NCBI GenBank assembly: GCA_022865685.1
Contig: JALHUB010000109.1
Location: 1 to 8,104 of the forward strand
DNA length: 8,104 nt
Origin: Dehalococcoidia bacterium
GTDB lineage: Bacteria > Chloroflexota > Dehalococcoidia > DSTF01 > JALHUB01
Reading direction: 5' to 3'
In this document: in pieces, positions 1 to 6,334 of the stretch
How positions within the stretch are numbered: the stretch's first letter is position 1
Layout of the letters: each line of letters starts with the position of its first letter
Notes under the pieces: generated by a model
Database searches by the model: none
Told to the model about the DNA's origin: nothing
Seen by the model: only the letters and a program-made list of their open reading frames with translations
Made by a program: the position numbers and the translations under genes

Positions 1-780
1 CTAGACATCGACGTGAGACCGCTCCTACCGCGGGTGACAGTTCCCACTCTGGTAATTCACCTGCGGGGCGACATGGTCGCACCCTTTGAGTCAGGCCGCG
101 AGCTGGCGACCGGCATACCAGGGGCTCGTTTCCTCCCCCTGGACGGCAGGAATCATTTTCCTCTGCCCAACGAACCTGTGACGGCGGCGATGGGGAAGGC
201 CATCTACGAGTTCCTTGGGGAAGGCGAGGAGGCCCCAGCGGCCGGGGGTGCGCCGTCGAGAGAACCAGGCGGCCTTGTCACCATCCTGTTCACCGACGTG
301 GAGGGATCGACGGTGTTGACCCAGCGCCTGGGAGATGCCAACGCGCGCGAGGTGCTGCGAAACCACGAGCGCATCGTCCGTGAGGCGCTGCGGGCCCACG
401 GCGGCGCGGAGGTGAAGGCGATGGGGGACGGGTTCATGGCGTCGTTCTCCTCGGCGACGCGGGCGCTGGAGTGCGCCATCGCCATGCAGAGGGCCTTCGC
501 CGCCCACGATGATGAGCACCCGGAGACGCCGATACGCGTCCGTATCGGGCTGAACGCGGGGGAGCCGATAGCGGAGGACGAGGACCTGTTCGGGACGGCG
601 GTTCAGGTGGCAGCCCGCGTGTGTGCACGCGCCCAGCCCTGCCAGATACTGGCCTCTAACGTTGTGCAGGAGCTTGCCGCTGGAAAAGGCTTCGTGTTCT
701 CCGATCAAGGGGAAGCTACCCTGAAGGGACTTGACAAGCCGGTACGGCTGTACGACCTGCACTGGCAGACCCCGTTGTAG
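1..780 (+). CDS. Alpha/beta-hydrolase-adenylate cyclase fusion, 5' end missing
   Basis: The frame is open from base 1, so this is the last 259 residues of a longer protein. Residues ~12-70 are the end of an alpha/beta-hydrolase fold: Asp24 (in RGDMVAP) and His52 (in GRNHFPL) fit the acid and histidine of the triad; the nucleophile lies upstream of the window. Residues ~92-255 are a class III nucleotide cyclase, which makes cAMP from ATP. Metal-binding Asp99 (FTDVEGST) and Asp143 (MGDGF) are present. Lys139 and Asp195 sit where the adenine-specifying Lys/Asp pair is expected, and Arg206 matches the transition-state arginine. The usual Asn four residues before that Arg is Gln202. The order resembles mycobacterial Rv1900c. 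A short linker (residues ~73-90, rich in Ala, Gly, Glu) joins the domains. Family confidence is high; the ligand sensed by the hydrolase-like part is unknown. Confidence 0.9.
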   Translation, partial: LDIDVRPLLPRVTVPTLVIHLRGDMVAPFESGRELATGIPGARFLPLDGRNHFPLPNEPVTAAMGKAIYEFLGEGEEAPAAGGAPSREPGGLVTILFTDVEGSTVLTQRLGDANAREVLRNHERIVREALRAHGGAEVKAMGDGFMASFSSATRALECAIAMQRAFAAHDDEHPETPIRVRIGLNAGEPIAEDEDLFGTAVQVAARVCARAQPCQILASNVVQELAAGKGFVFSDQGEATLKGLDKPVRLYDLHWQTPL

Positions 781-865
781 CCAGACTCGCTTTGACTGTG
801 GTAGCGTTCAGCGGAGCAGGTCGGATCAGGCAGTGATCTGCGAGACGTTCCGAGAGAGGAGGCCA

Positions 866-1327
866 ATGGTCACAGAACTACGGACGGAAATTCTGGGCGA
901 GGTGAGCGTTGACCTGGGAGAACCGGAGGTCTTAGGAGCGACCCCCCGCGGCATCCGCCAGATCTATCCCAGTTTGGGCGGCACGTTCGAGGGACCCAAG
1001 CTCAAGGGCGAGGTCCTCGCCGGTGGAGGCGAGTGGCTCCTGCTGCGTCCGGACGGAGCAGGCGAACTGGATGTACGGGGAATGATACGCACCGATGACG
1101 GCCACCTCATCTACACATACTACAGAGGCATCTTGCACGCGCCACCAGAGGTCTTGGTGCGGACCATGCAGGGAGACGCCGTAGACGCCTCGGAATACTA
1201 CTTCCGGACGACGCCGATCTTCGAGACAGCGTCTGAGAAGTACGGCTGGCTGAACCGGATCGTGGCGGTCGGCGTCGGCAGACTCGCGCCGAACTGGGTC
1301 GGCTACACCGTATACGCCATTCTCTAG
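866..1327 (+). CDS. DUF3237 (UPF0311-like) protein
   Basis: The 153-residue product has the length and motif order of DUF3237: GGTFEGPKLKGEV (residues 38-50), GGGEWLLLRPDG (53-64), LDVRGMIRTDDGHLIY (68-83), YYFRTTPIFET (111-121) and YGWLNR (126-131), ending in the hydrophobic VGYTVYAIL. I chose ATG 866 because AGGAGG lies at 857-862 just upstream and the family similarity begins about there; an in-frame ATG at 731 lies inside the cyclase gene and would add 45 unlike residues. No signal peptide or membrane segment is visible, so it should be cytoplasmic. The family is a small beta-rich fold of unknown function. The gene sits between a cyclase gene and the tail of a second cyclase, as if it had been placed within a duplicated cyclase region. 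Confidence 0.85.
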   Translation: MVTELRTEILGEVSVDLGEPEVLGATPRGIRQIYPSLGGTFEGPKLKGEVLAGGGEWLLLRPDGAGELDVRGMIRTDDGHLIYTYYRGILHAPPEVLVRTMQGDAVDASEYYFRTTPIFETASEKYGWLNRIVAVGVGRLAPNWVGYTVYAIL

Positions 1328-1352
1328 ACGACGCAACCGCCGACGGCCCTAA

Positions 1353-1514
1353 CGTCGGAACCAGGCGAAGGGCAAGGAGATCCTGGCCTCGGACGTCGTG
1401 CGGCAGTTGGTGGCAGGCAAGGGGTTCCTCTTCGCCGACCGGGGCGAGGTAGCGCTGCGCGGGTTCGAAGACCCCGTGCGGCTTTACGAGGTGCGCTGGG
1501 AGGAGTCGCTGTAA
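1353..1514 (+). pseudogene. C-terminal remnant of a second adenylate/guanylate cyclase
   Basis: This frame encodes about 53 residues that match the C-terminus of the cyclase at 1-780: ILASDVVRQLVAGKGF against ILASNVVQELAAGKGF, followed by PVRLYEVRW against PVRLYDLHW. By hand, about 24 of 42 aligned residues are identical, so it is not a recent copy. An in-frame TAA at 1350-1352 precedes it, and no catalytic cyclase motif remains upstream. It is therefore a relic: the front of the gene was lost or replaced by the segment carrying the DUF3237 gene. Its stop TAA (1512-1514) overlaps the dapL ATG in TAATG, and its last codons contain GGGAGGAG, the apparent dapL ribosome binding site. That use may explain why only the tail survives. 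Confidence 0.8.
1498..1505 (+). promoter_or_regulatory. Ribosome binding site of dapL inside the cyclase remnant
   Basis: GGGAGGAG lies 8 bases before ATG 1514 and is encoded within the Trp-Glu-Glu codons of the cyclase remnant. With the TAATG overlap this supports ATG 1514 as the true dapL start and suggests that dapL was once translated in coupling with an intact upstream cyclase. Confidence 0.75.
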
Positions 1515-2674
1515 TGGGGTTTGCGAAAAGTATCGACCAGCTACCGCCGTACCTCTTCGCGGAGATCTCGCGCAAGATTGCGGCGAAGAGGGCAGAGGGC
1601 GCGGACATCGTCAGCTTTGCCGTCGGCGACCCCGACATACCCACGCCGCCGCACGTCATCGACGCCCTCGTCGAAGCGGCGCGCGACCCGGCGAACCACC
1701 GCTACCCGGAGTCGGAGGGGCTGCCGGAGCTGCGTGGCGCCATCGCCGAATGGTACGAGCAGCGATTCGGCCTCTCCTTCGACCCCGAGACCGAGGTGCT
1801 GCCGGTTATCGGCTCCAAAGAGGGCATCGGCCACGTGCCGCTCTGCTTCATCGACCCCGGCGACGTGGCGCTCGTGCCCGACCCGGGCTACCCCGTCTAC
1901 TCCATCGCTACGATGTTTGCCGGCGGCCGCTGCCACTTCCTGCCGCTCCTCGAAGAGAACGACTTCCTGCCCGATTTCAACGCCGTGCCCGCTGACATCG
2001 CGGACGCGGCGAAGCTGCTCTGGCTGAACTACCCGAACAACCCGACCGCCGCCGTCGCCGGCATCGACTTCTTCCAGGAGGCCGTCGCCTTCGCCCGCAA
2101 GCATGACATCGCCGTCTGCCACGACGGCCCCTACAGCGAGGTCGCCTTCGACGGCTACCGGCCGGCCAGCTTCCTCCAGGCGGAAGGCGCGCGCGAGGTG
2201 GGCATCGAGTTCCACTCGTTCTCCAAGACGTACAACATGACCGGCTGGCGCATCGGCATGGCCGTAGGCAACGCGCGCATGATCGACGCCCTGCGGCGCG
2301 TGAAGTCGAACCTCGACTCCGGCATCCCGCAGGCGATCCAGCGGATGGCAATTGCCGCGCTTGAGGGCCCGCAGGACTGCATCGAGGAGCACAACGCCGT
2401 CTACCAGCGTCGCCGCGACCGGCTCGTCGAGGCGCTGCGCTCGATGGGGCTGCGCGTGCGCCTGCCGCAGGCGAGCCTATACGTCTGGGCGCGTGTGCCG
2501 TCGGGGTTCACGTCGGCGTCGTTCGCCGAGCGCCTGCTCGACGACCTCTCGATAGTCGTGACGCCGGGCACCGGCTACGGCGCGACCGGCGAAGGCTACG
2601 TCCGGCTCTCTCTCACCCTCCCCGACGACCGCTTGGAAGAAGGCCTCCGCCGCCTGCGGGGCTGGAAGCGATAG
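1514..2674 (+). CDS. dapL: LL-diaminopimelate aminotransferase-like class I/II aminotransferase
   Basis: The product is a 386-residue fold-type I PLP enzyme. DapL converts tetrahydrodipicolinate plus glutamate to LL-diaminopimelate and 2-oxoglutarate, a one-step route to lysine and peptidoglycan precursors. Visible features: N-terminal FAVGDPDIPTPPHVI (residues 35-49), the substrate-loop segment YPESEGLPELR, NYPNNPT (172-178), Asp204 and Tyr207 in CHDGPYSE for the pyridine nitrogen and phenolate, the PLP lysine Lys238 in SFSKTYNMTGWRIG, and Arg364 in YVRLSLT for the substrate carboxylate. The length is normal and the frame intact. The start is fixed by GGGAGGAG at 1498-1505 and the overlap with the cyclase remnant. 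The sequence alone cannot exclude a related aspartate or other amino acid aminotransferase, so the class is sure and the substrate is probable. Confidence 0.85.
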   Translation: MGFAKSIDQLPPYLFAEISRKIAAKRAEGADIVSFAVGDPDIPTPPHVIDALVEAARDPANHRYPESEGLPELRGAIAEWYEQRFGLSFDPETEVLPVIGSKEGIGHVPLCFIDPGDVALVPDPGYPVYSIATMFAGGRCHFLPLLEENDFLPDFNAVPADIADAAKLLWLNYPNNPTAAVAGIDFFQEAVAFARKHDIAVCHDGPYSEVAFDGYRPASFLQAEGAREVGIEFHSFSKTYNMTGWRIGMAVGNARMIDALRRVKSNLDSGIPQAIQRMAIAALEGPQDCIEEHNAVYQRRRDRLVEALRSMGLRVRLPQASLYVWARVPSGFTSASFAERLLDDLSIVVTPGTGYGATGEGYVRLSLTLPDDRLEEGLRRLRGWKR

Positions 2675-2743
2675 CCGCGGCGAGATCGGACAGAGGCGAC
2701 CTTCCTCTTAGAGCGTGCCGCTGTTTCCTACTGGAGGTGCTGT

Positions 2744-3619
2744 ATGTCAGCAGACAACAGACTGGCAGTGAACGTTCAGGCAGCGCGCGAAGTCGGGAAC
2801 ACCCTTCGTCAGTCCTTCAACGATCCCAGCATAGGCATCCTAGGCCATACGACTATGCCCGAGGATATCCTGCCGGGCGGGATGACGAAGGGCTCCTATG
2901 AGCACTTGATGTTCACAACTCTCACCGTGAGCCTGGACTATATGCGGGACGCTGTCGCGCTGTGGGCTGCGAGTCGGCACGCCTACGAGGACGAAACGAG
3001 TCGATATCTGTTTAGTCCGCAGCGGGTTGTTCAGTCTCCCTCCGGCGCGGTTTCCCGCGATCTTCAGAGGCATGGGGTCTCGCTAAGGCCCGATCAGGAC
3101 GCGCACATATGGAACAGCGTGTCGCTCACATTTCTGACGAAGTGGGGTGGCAATCCCATGAACATGCTCGAGGCAGCTCGGTACGATGCGCCGAGCGTCC
3201 TGCAAATGGTGCAGAGTGAGGTTGGGTTCCCTTACCTTCGTGGGCCGAAGATATCGGCTCTCTGGGTACGCATGTTACGCGACAACGTCGGCATTGCGTT
3301 CAAGAACATGGGCAAGATACCTATCCCAACCGACATCCATATTGTGCGGGCCACTCTCTCAACCGGCGTACTGAGGGGGAACTACTCGGGCAGCTTGGAT
3401 GGCGTGCGCCCGTATGTGCAAGAAGCGTGGGCAGACGGCCTAGCGGGGACGAAGCTCATACCTCTGGACGTTGACGAACCGCTTTGGAACCTGAGCCGGT
3501 ATGGATGCACCCGGCGCACCGGCGGTTTGTGTCCCGCTGCGCGCGCATGCGCTGTGAGCGCTCATTGCGTGGCGGGCGTGGTCCGCGTGTCGACCGGAGG
3601 AGTGGAGGTGCACACCTGA
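2744..3619 (+). CDS. HhH-GPD-like DNA glycosylase with Fe-S cluster loop
   Basis: The 291-residue product has the C-terminal architecture of endonuclease III-type base-excision glycosylases. A degenerate hairpin region, YLRGPKISALW (residues 164-174), contains Lys169, a candidate for the lyase lysine. IPTDIHIVRAT (194-204) matches the family's DTHIxR stretch and puts the catalytic aspartate at Asp197. LWNLSRYGC then leads into a Cys255-X7-Cys263-X5-Cys269-X5-Cys275 loop, comparable to the 4Fe-4S loop C-X6-C-X2-C-X5-C of endonuclease III. The Lys-Asp spacing of 28 is longer than endonuclease III's, and the N-terminal half is unfamiliar. ATG 2744 has GGAGG at 2733-2737. Its TGA overlaps the next ATG by one base, so the two genes are coupled. 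It could excise a damaged or modified base, or be a repurposed relative such as those in phage base-hypermodification pathways. Superfamily likely; substrate unknown. Confidence 0.7.
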   Translation: MSADNRLAVNVQAAREVGNTLRQSFNDPSIGILGHTTMPEDILPGGMTKGSYEHLMFTTLTVSLDYMRDAVALWAASRHAYEDETSRYLFSPQRVVQSPSGAVSRDLQRHGVSLRPDQDAHIWNSVSLTFLTKWGGNPMNMLEAARYDAPSVLQMVQSEVGFPYLRGPKISALWVRMLRDNVGIAFKNMGKIPIPTDIHIVRATLSTGVLRGNYSGSLDGVRPYVQEAWADGLAGTKLIPLDVDEPLWNLSRYGCTRRTGGLCPAARACAVSAHCVAGVVRVSTGGVEVHT

Positions 3620-3621
3620 TG
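3604..3621 (+). promoter_or_regulatory. TGATG coupling site and ribosome binding site of the DUF6884-like gene
   Basis: GGAGG at 3604-3608 lies 10 bases before ATG 3619, and the upstream stop TGA (3617-3619) shares its A with that ATG. This arrangement decides the start: a longer in-frame reading from 3484 would overlap the glycosylase-like gene by 45 codons and add Arg-rich residues with no family match. Confidence 0.75.
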
Positions 3622-4083
3622 CTAACGCTAGCCGTTGTATCGTGTGGCAAACGCAAGATATGGGACATCAATCCGCATGCGGGGCCTACCGCAGCCAGAG
3701 ATGCATATCAGGGTTCTCCATTCAAGGTGAATCGAGAGTATGCGGAGATATGCGGCGATAGGTGGGTTGTCCTATCGGCCAAGTACGGATTCATAGACCC
3801 AGATTTCCGGATACCCTGCAACTATAACGTGACCTTCGATGACTCCTCCACCAACCCGATCTCAATTGCCGATCTTGTGAGGCAGGCGAAAGACATGGGT
3901 CTGAACCGATTCGACAGGGTCGTTGTGCTCGGAAACAGACAATATTCAGATAGAGTGGAGGCAGCCCTTTCCGATATTCATTGCGAGATTATCTCGCCAA
4001 GAGTTGGGCTCCGAACCGGCGAGGCAAATGCCCAGGTAAAAAGTCTGACTGCTCGTTGTAGACAGAAGGGAATAGCACCATAG
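3619..4083 (+). CDS. DUF6884-like protein coupled to the glycosylase-like gene
   Basis: The 154-residue protein begins LAVVSCGKRK (residues 4-13), then has ARDAY and SPFKVNREYAE (26-43), DRWVVLSAKYGFIDPD (47-62) and a Tyr-Asn-Val-Thr segment near 69-72. This order (SCGKRK, a Tyr/Ser-Pro-rich helix, LSAKYG, aspartate-proline) is what I know from DUF6884 proteins, small cytoplasmic proteins of unknown reaction sometimes labelled YaaA-like and reminiscent of a domain in archaeosine synthase. The invariant-looking Cys9, Lys11, Lys13 and Ser53-Ala-Lys55 suggest a nucleotide or base pocket; that is inference. No signal peptide or membrane segment is visible. It overlaps the glycosylase-like gene by one base, so the products are probably needed together. 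GC by hand over 3661-4020 is about 52%, against about 68% in sampled dapL lines, which fits acquisition by transfer. Confidence 0.65.
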   Translation: MLTLAVVSCGKRKIWDINPHAGPTAARDAYQGSPFKVNREYAEICGDRWVVLSAKYGFIDPDFRIPCNYNVTFDDSSTNPISIADLVRQAKDMGLNRFDRVVVLGNRQYSDRVEAALSDIHCEIISPRVGLRTGEANAQVKSLTARCRQKGIAP

Positions 4084-4141
4084 TATCGACACTGGCATTG
4101 TCGCTAGGTTGGAAACGGCGGGGCAAGGGAGGCCTGAATTC

Positions 4142-4825
4142 ATGATGCGACCCCATCGAATCCTCGTCGCGCCAGTCCTCATCGCCATAGCCGCCGTTCT
4201 CGCGGCCTGTGGAGGCGGAAGCAAGAAGGCAACGCCTACTCCTCATCCGCCTACAGCGACCTCCAAACCTATTTCGACGTCGACGCCGGTGGCCGCTCCT
4301 CCTCTGCCAACGACCACTCCGGAAGCCGTCTCGACCTCGACGCCATCGCCGGTCGTCGACCCTTGCACTCTCCTCACGTCGCTCGAAGGACAGCCCCTCG
4401 AACCGGGGCCATCGTTTGCCCTCAATGTCAACGTCAAGTGGCAGCTCTGCCTCGGCGGCGTAGCTGCAGGAAACGGCGAGAAATACCTCTTCCGCACTGA
4501 CGATGCCGAAGCCTCCTGGAGGCTCATAAGCCAGACAACCCTCGGCAATCCAACGCCCCAGCCCGGAGTCGGCCAGCTTCCAAACGGCAACGGTGTCGTC
4601 CAGATCCTCTTCCTCGACGAAACGCATGGCTGGATGGGCCTGAACAGCCCGGGCCCCAACCTGTGGCGTTCGCAGGATGGGGGCGTGACCTGGACGTCGA
4701 TCTCGGACATCCCGCCGGCGGTCCCCGTCACCTCGATCACTTTCACCGATCCCATGCACGGCACCGTCGTCACGCCTGAGGGCAACTGGACGACCAGCGA
4801 CGGCGGCGTCACCTGGACACATTAG
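4142..4825 (+). CDS. Lipoprotein with Asp-box (BNR/YCF48-like) repeats
   Basis: The 227-residue protein has a typical lipoprotein signal: MMRPHR, a hydrophobic stretch to residue 20, and lipobox LAAC with Cys23 as the lipidated residue, followed by GGGSKK. A Pro/Thr/Ser-rich linker (residues ~30-72) would hold the domain off the membrane. The domain carries three Asp-box-like repeats: TDDAEASW (119-126), SQDGGVTW (177-184) and SDGGVTW (219-225), each marking a beta-hairpin of a propeller blade. Cys75 and Cys103 could form a disulfide. Three boxes are too few for a closed propeller of six or seven blades, and the protein stops two residues after the last box, so it may be truncated or oligomerise. 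ATG 4142 is chosen for AGGGAGG at 4126-4132; ATG 4145 is also possible. Function unknown, probably surface binding. Confidence 0.8.
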   Translation: MMRPHRILVAPVLIAIAAVLAACGGGSKKATPTPHPPTATSKPISTSTPVAAPPLPTTTPEAVSTSTPSPVVDPCTLLTSLEGQPLEPGPSFALNVNVKWQLCLGGVAAGNGEKYLFRTDDAEASWRLISQTTLGNPTPQPGVGQLPNGNGVVQILFLDETHGWMGLNSPGPNLWRSQDGGVTWTSISDIPPAVPVTSITFTDPMHGTVVTPEGNWTTSDGGVTWTH

Positions 4826-4845
4826 CGTCATTGCCATTTCCCTCT

Positions 4846-4873
4846 TTGAGATGTCGCGGAGATGTGCTCTAAT
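4846..4873 (+). promoter_or_regulatory. Candidate sigma70-type promoter downstream of the lipoprotein gene
   Basis: TTGAGA (4846-4851) and TCTAAT (4868-4873) each differ from consensus at one base and are 16 bases apart. They lie in the 274-base gap between the lipoprotein gene and hflX and would give hflX a leader of roughly 220 bases. No hairpin followed by a T-run marks a terminator in this gap. The rest of the gap shows only short AT-richer patches, including the palindrome TTGAATTCAA at 5005-5014. Confidence 0.35.
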
Positions 4874-5073
4874 GATTCTGTGCGCTCGCCAATCCATACC
4901 ACTGGTCCGGCCCACGCTCGCCGCGCTGGATGCGGGCGCGTTCGTCGGTCTTTCTCAGATTCGATTGGACCTCAGTCAGATTCAGAACCGCACGCGAAAA
5001 AACGTTGAATTCAAATACTCAATCAAAGCGATGGTGCTGCCCGTCGAATCCGCCCTCGACGCCTCCGACCCGC

Positions 5074-5090
5074 TATAATAGGGCCGGAGG
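5074..5090 (+). promoter_or_regulatory. TATAAT -10 box and GGAGG ribosome binding site of hflX
   Basis: A perfect TATAAT at 5074-5079 is followed at 5086-5090 by GGAGG, 9 bases before the proposed ACG start at 5100. No good -35 hexamer sits at the right distance, so the promoter may rely on an activator or another sigma factor. A transcript from about 5086 would begin at the ribosome binding site and have a very short leader. The TAG at 5079-5081 closes the hflX frame upstream and limits where translation can begin. Confidence 0.5.
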
Positions 5091-5099
5091 CGCACACCG

Positions 5100-6302
5100 A
5101 CGACAAGAACCTACCCGACAGCCGAGCCCATCGAGCGGGCCTACCTCGTCGCCGTCGAGGTCAAGGGGAAGCCCGCGCCTTTCAGCAGCCAGAGCTCCCT
5201 CGATGAGCTGGCCCTCCTCGCCGATACCGCCGGCGCCCGCGTCGTCGCCCGCACCGTTCAGAAGCTGGAGAACCCCCATCCGGCGCACTACGTCGGCAAG
5301 GGCAAGCTGGCGGAGATCAAAGCGGAGCGCCCCACTATCGACTACTCCGTCGTCATCTTCGACGACGAGCTCAGTCCCTCGCAGCAACGCCATCTGGAAG
5401 ACGCCCTCGACGTCAAGGTCCTCGACCGTACCGCGCTCATACTCGACATCTTCGCCAAACGCGCCCAGACGCGCGAAGGCCGCCTCCAAGTAGAGCTGGC
5501 GCAGTACCAGTACCTCCTGCCGCGTCTCGCCGGCCAGTGGAGCCACCTGGAGCGGCTCGAAGGCGCCATCGGCACGCGCGGCCCCGGCGAGACGCAGCTG
5601 GAGACCGACCGGCGCCTCGTCCGCGACCGCATCGCCCGGCTCAAGCGCGAGATCGAGGACGTGCGGCGGCAGCGGGCGCTCTACCGGCGGCGGCGGGCGC
5701 GTGCGGGAGTGCCGGTCGTAGCGCTCGTCGGCTACACGAACGCCGGCAAGAGCACGCTCATGCGCGCCCTCTCCGGCGCCGACGTCTTCACCGAAGACAA
5801 GCTCTTCGCTACGCTGGACCCACTCACCAGGCGCATCAAGCTGACGGACGGGCGCACCGTTCTTCTCTCCGACACCGTCGGCTTCATCCAGAAGCTGCCG
5901 GCGCAGCTCGTCGCGGCCTTCCGCGCGACCCTGGAGGAGCTATCGGCGGCGGACGTCCTCGTGCACGTCGTCGACATCACGCATCCGGACGCGGCGCAGC
6001 AGGCGGAGACTGTGTTGGAGACGCTGCGCGACCTCGACCTGTCGGAGAAGCCGGTAATAACGGCGCTCAACAAGGTCGACCTGCTGGCCCGCCACGACGG
6101 CGACGCCATCCACGGGCTGGAGGAGCTACGCGAGCAGAGCGAATCGCTCAGCCGCGGCCGGCCTGATGCGCTGTTTATCTCGGCGCAGAACGGCTGGGGC
6201 CTCGACGAGCTGCAGCAACGGATAGCGGCGGTGCTCGATGGGGAAATCGTTGCTCCCACGCCGTCGCGGTGGCTGGCTCGGGAGAATCGGCCGGGGCGAT
6301 GA
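5100..6302 (+). CDS. hflX: GTPase HflX, probable non-canonical ACG start
   Basis: HflX is a ribosome-associated GTPase that splits or rescues stalled ribosomes under stress. Counting from ACG 5100, the product has 400 residues, normal for the family. An N-terminal HflX domain with YVGKGKL and FDDELSP comes first, then RGPGETQLETDRR (residues 160-172), a coiled-coil-like Arg-rich helix, and the G domain: Walker A GYTNAGKST (211-219), FATLDPLTRRI as switch region, DTVGF (258-262) and NKVD (324-327). The frame is closed by TAG at 5079-5081 and contains no ATG, GTG or TTG until GTG 5661, which would delete the whole N-domain. ACG 5100, followed by TRTYPTAEPIERAYLV, has GGAGG 9 bases upstream and fits where HflX proteins start. 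A real ACG start, a mutated ATG or a base-call error could each explain this. Confidence 0.88.
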   Translation, partial: TTRTYPTAEPIERAYLVAVEVKGKPAPFSSQSSLDELALLADTAGARVVARTVQKLENPHPAHYVGKGKLAEIKAERPTIDYSVVIFDDELSPSQQRHLEDALDVKVLDRTALILDIFAKRAQTREGRLQVELAQYQYLLPRLAGQWSHLERLEGAIGTRGPGETQLETDRRLVRDRIARLKREIEDVRRQRALYRRRRARAGVPVVALVGYTNAGKSTLMRALSGADVFTEDKLFATLDPLTRRIKLTDGRTVLLSDTVGFIQKLPAQLVAAFRATLEELSAADVLVHVVDITHPDAAQQAETVLETLRDLDLSEKPVITALNKVDLLARHDGDAIHGLEELREQSESLSRGRPDALFISAQNGWGLDELQQRIAAVLDGEIVAPTPSRWLARENRPGR

Positions 6303-6334
6303 TCGCCGGCGAGGCGGAAGCGGCTTGAGCGGTG

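Noticed and set aside
91..762. Minus-strand open frame across the cyclase gene
   Set aside because: It is antisense to well-conserved hydrolase and cyclase motifs, is Arg/His-rich, and has no domain I recognise.
823..837. Short inverted repeat GATCA-GGCAG-TGATC before the DUF3237 gene
   Set aside because: Five-base arms are too short to call an operator or terminator, and no T-run follows.
1541..2392. Long open frame on the minus strand across dapL (283 codons)
   Set aside because: It is antisense to a clear aminotransferase; its Val/Asp/Arg/Gly-rich composition is the usual shadow of GC-rich coding sequence.
4133..4146. 14-base exact repeat CCTGAATTCATGAT, also at 6899-6912
   Set aside because: One copy is at the lipoprotein start, the other in the minus-strand promoter. 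A single 14-base match in 8 kb can arise by chance, and the copies share no role.
4851..5078. 75-codon plus-strand open frame before hflX
   Set aside because: It has no ribosome binding site and no recognisable features, and it ends inside the TATAAT box; more likely a chance frame in an intergenic region.
5661..6302. hflX starting at GTG 5661
   Set aside because: The same frame encodes conserved HflX sequence (YVGKGKL, GPGETQLETDRR) for more than 500 bases upstream, so this start would remove a real domain.
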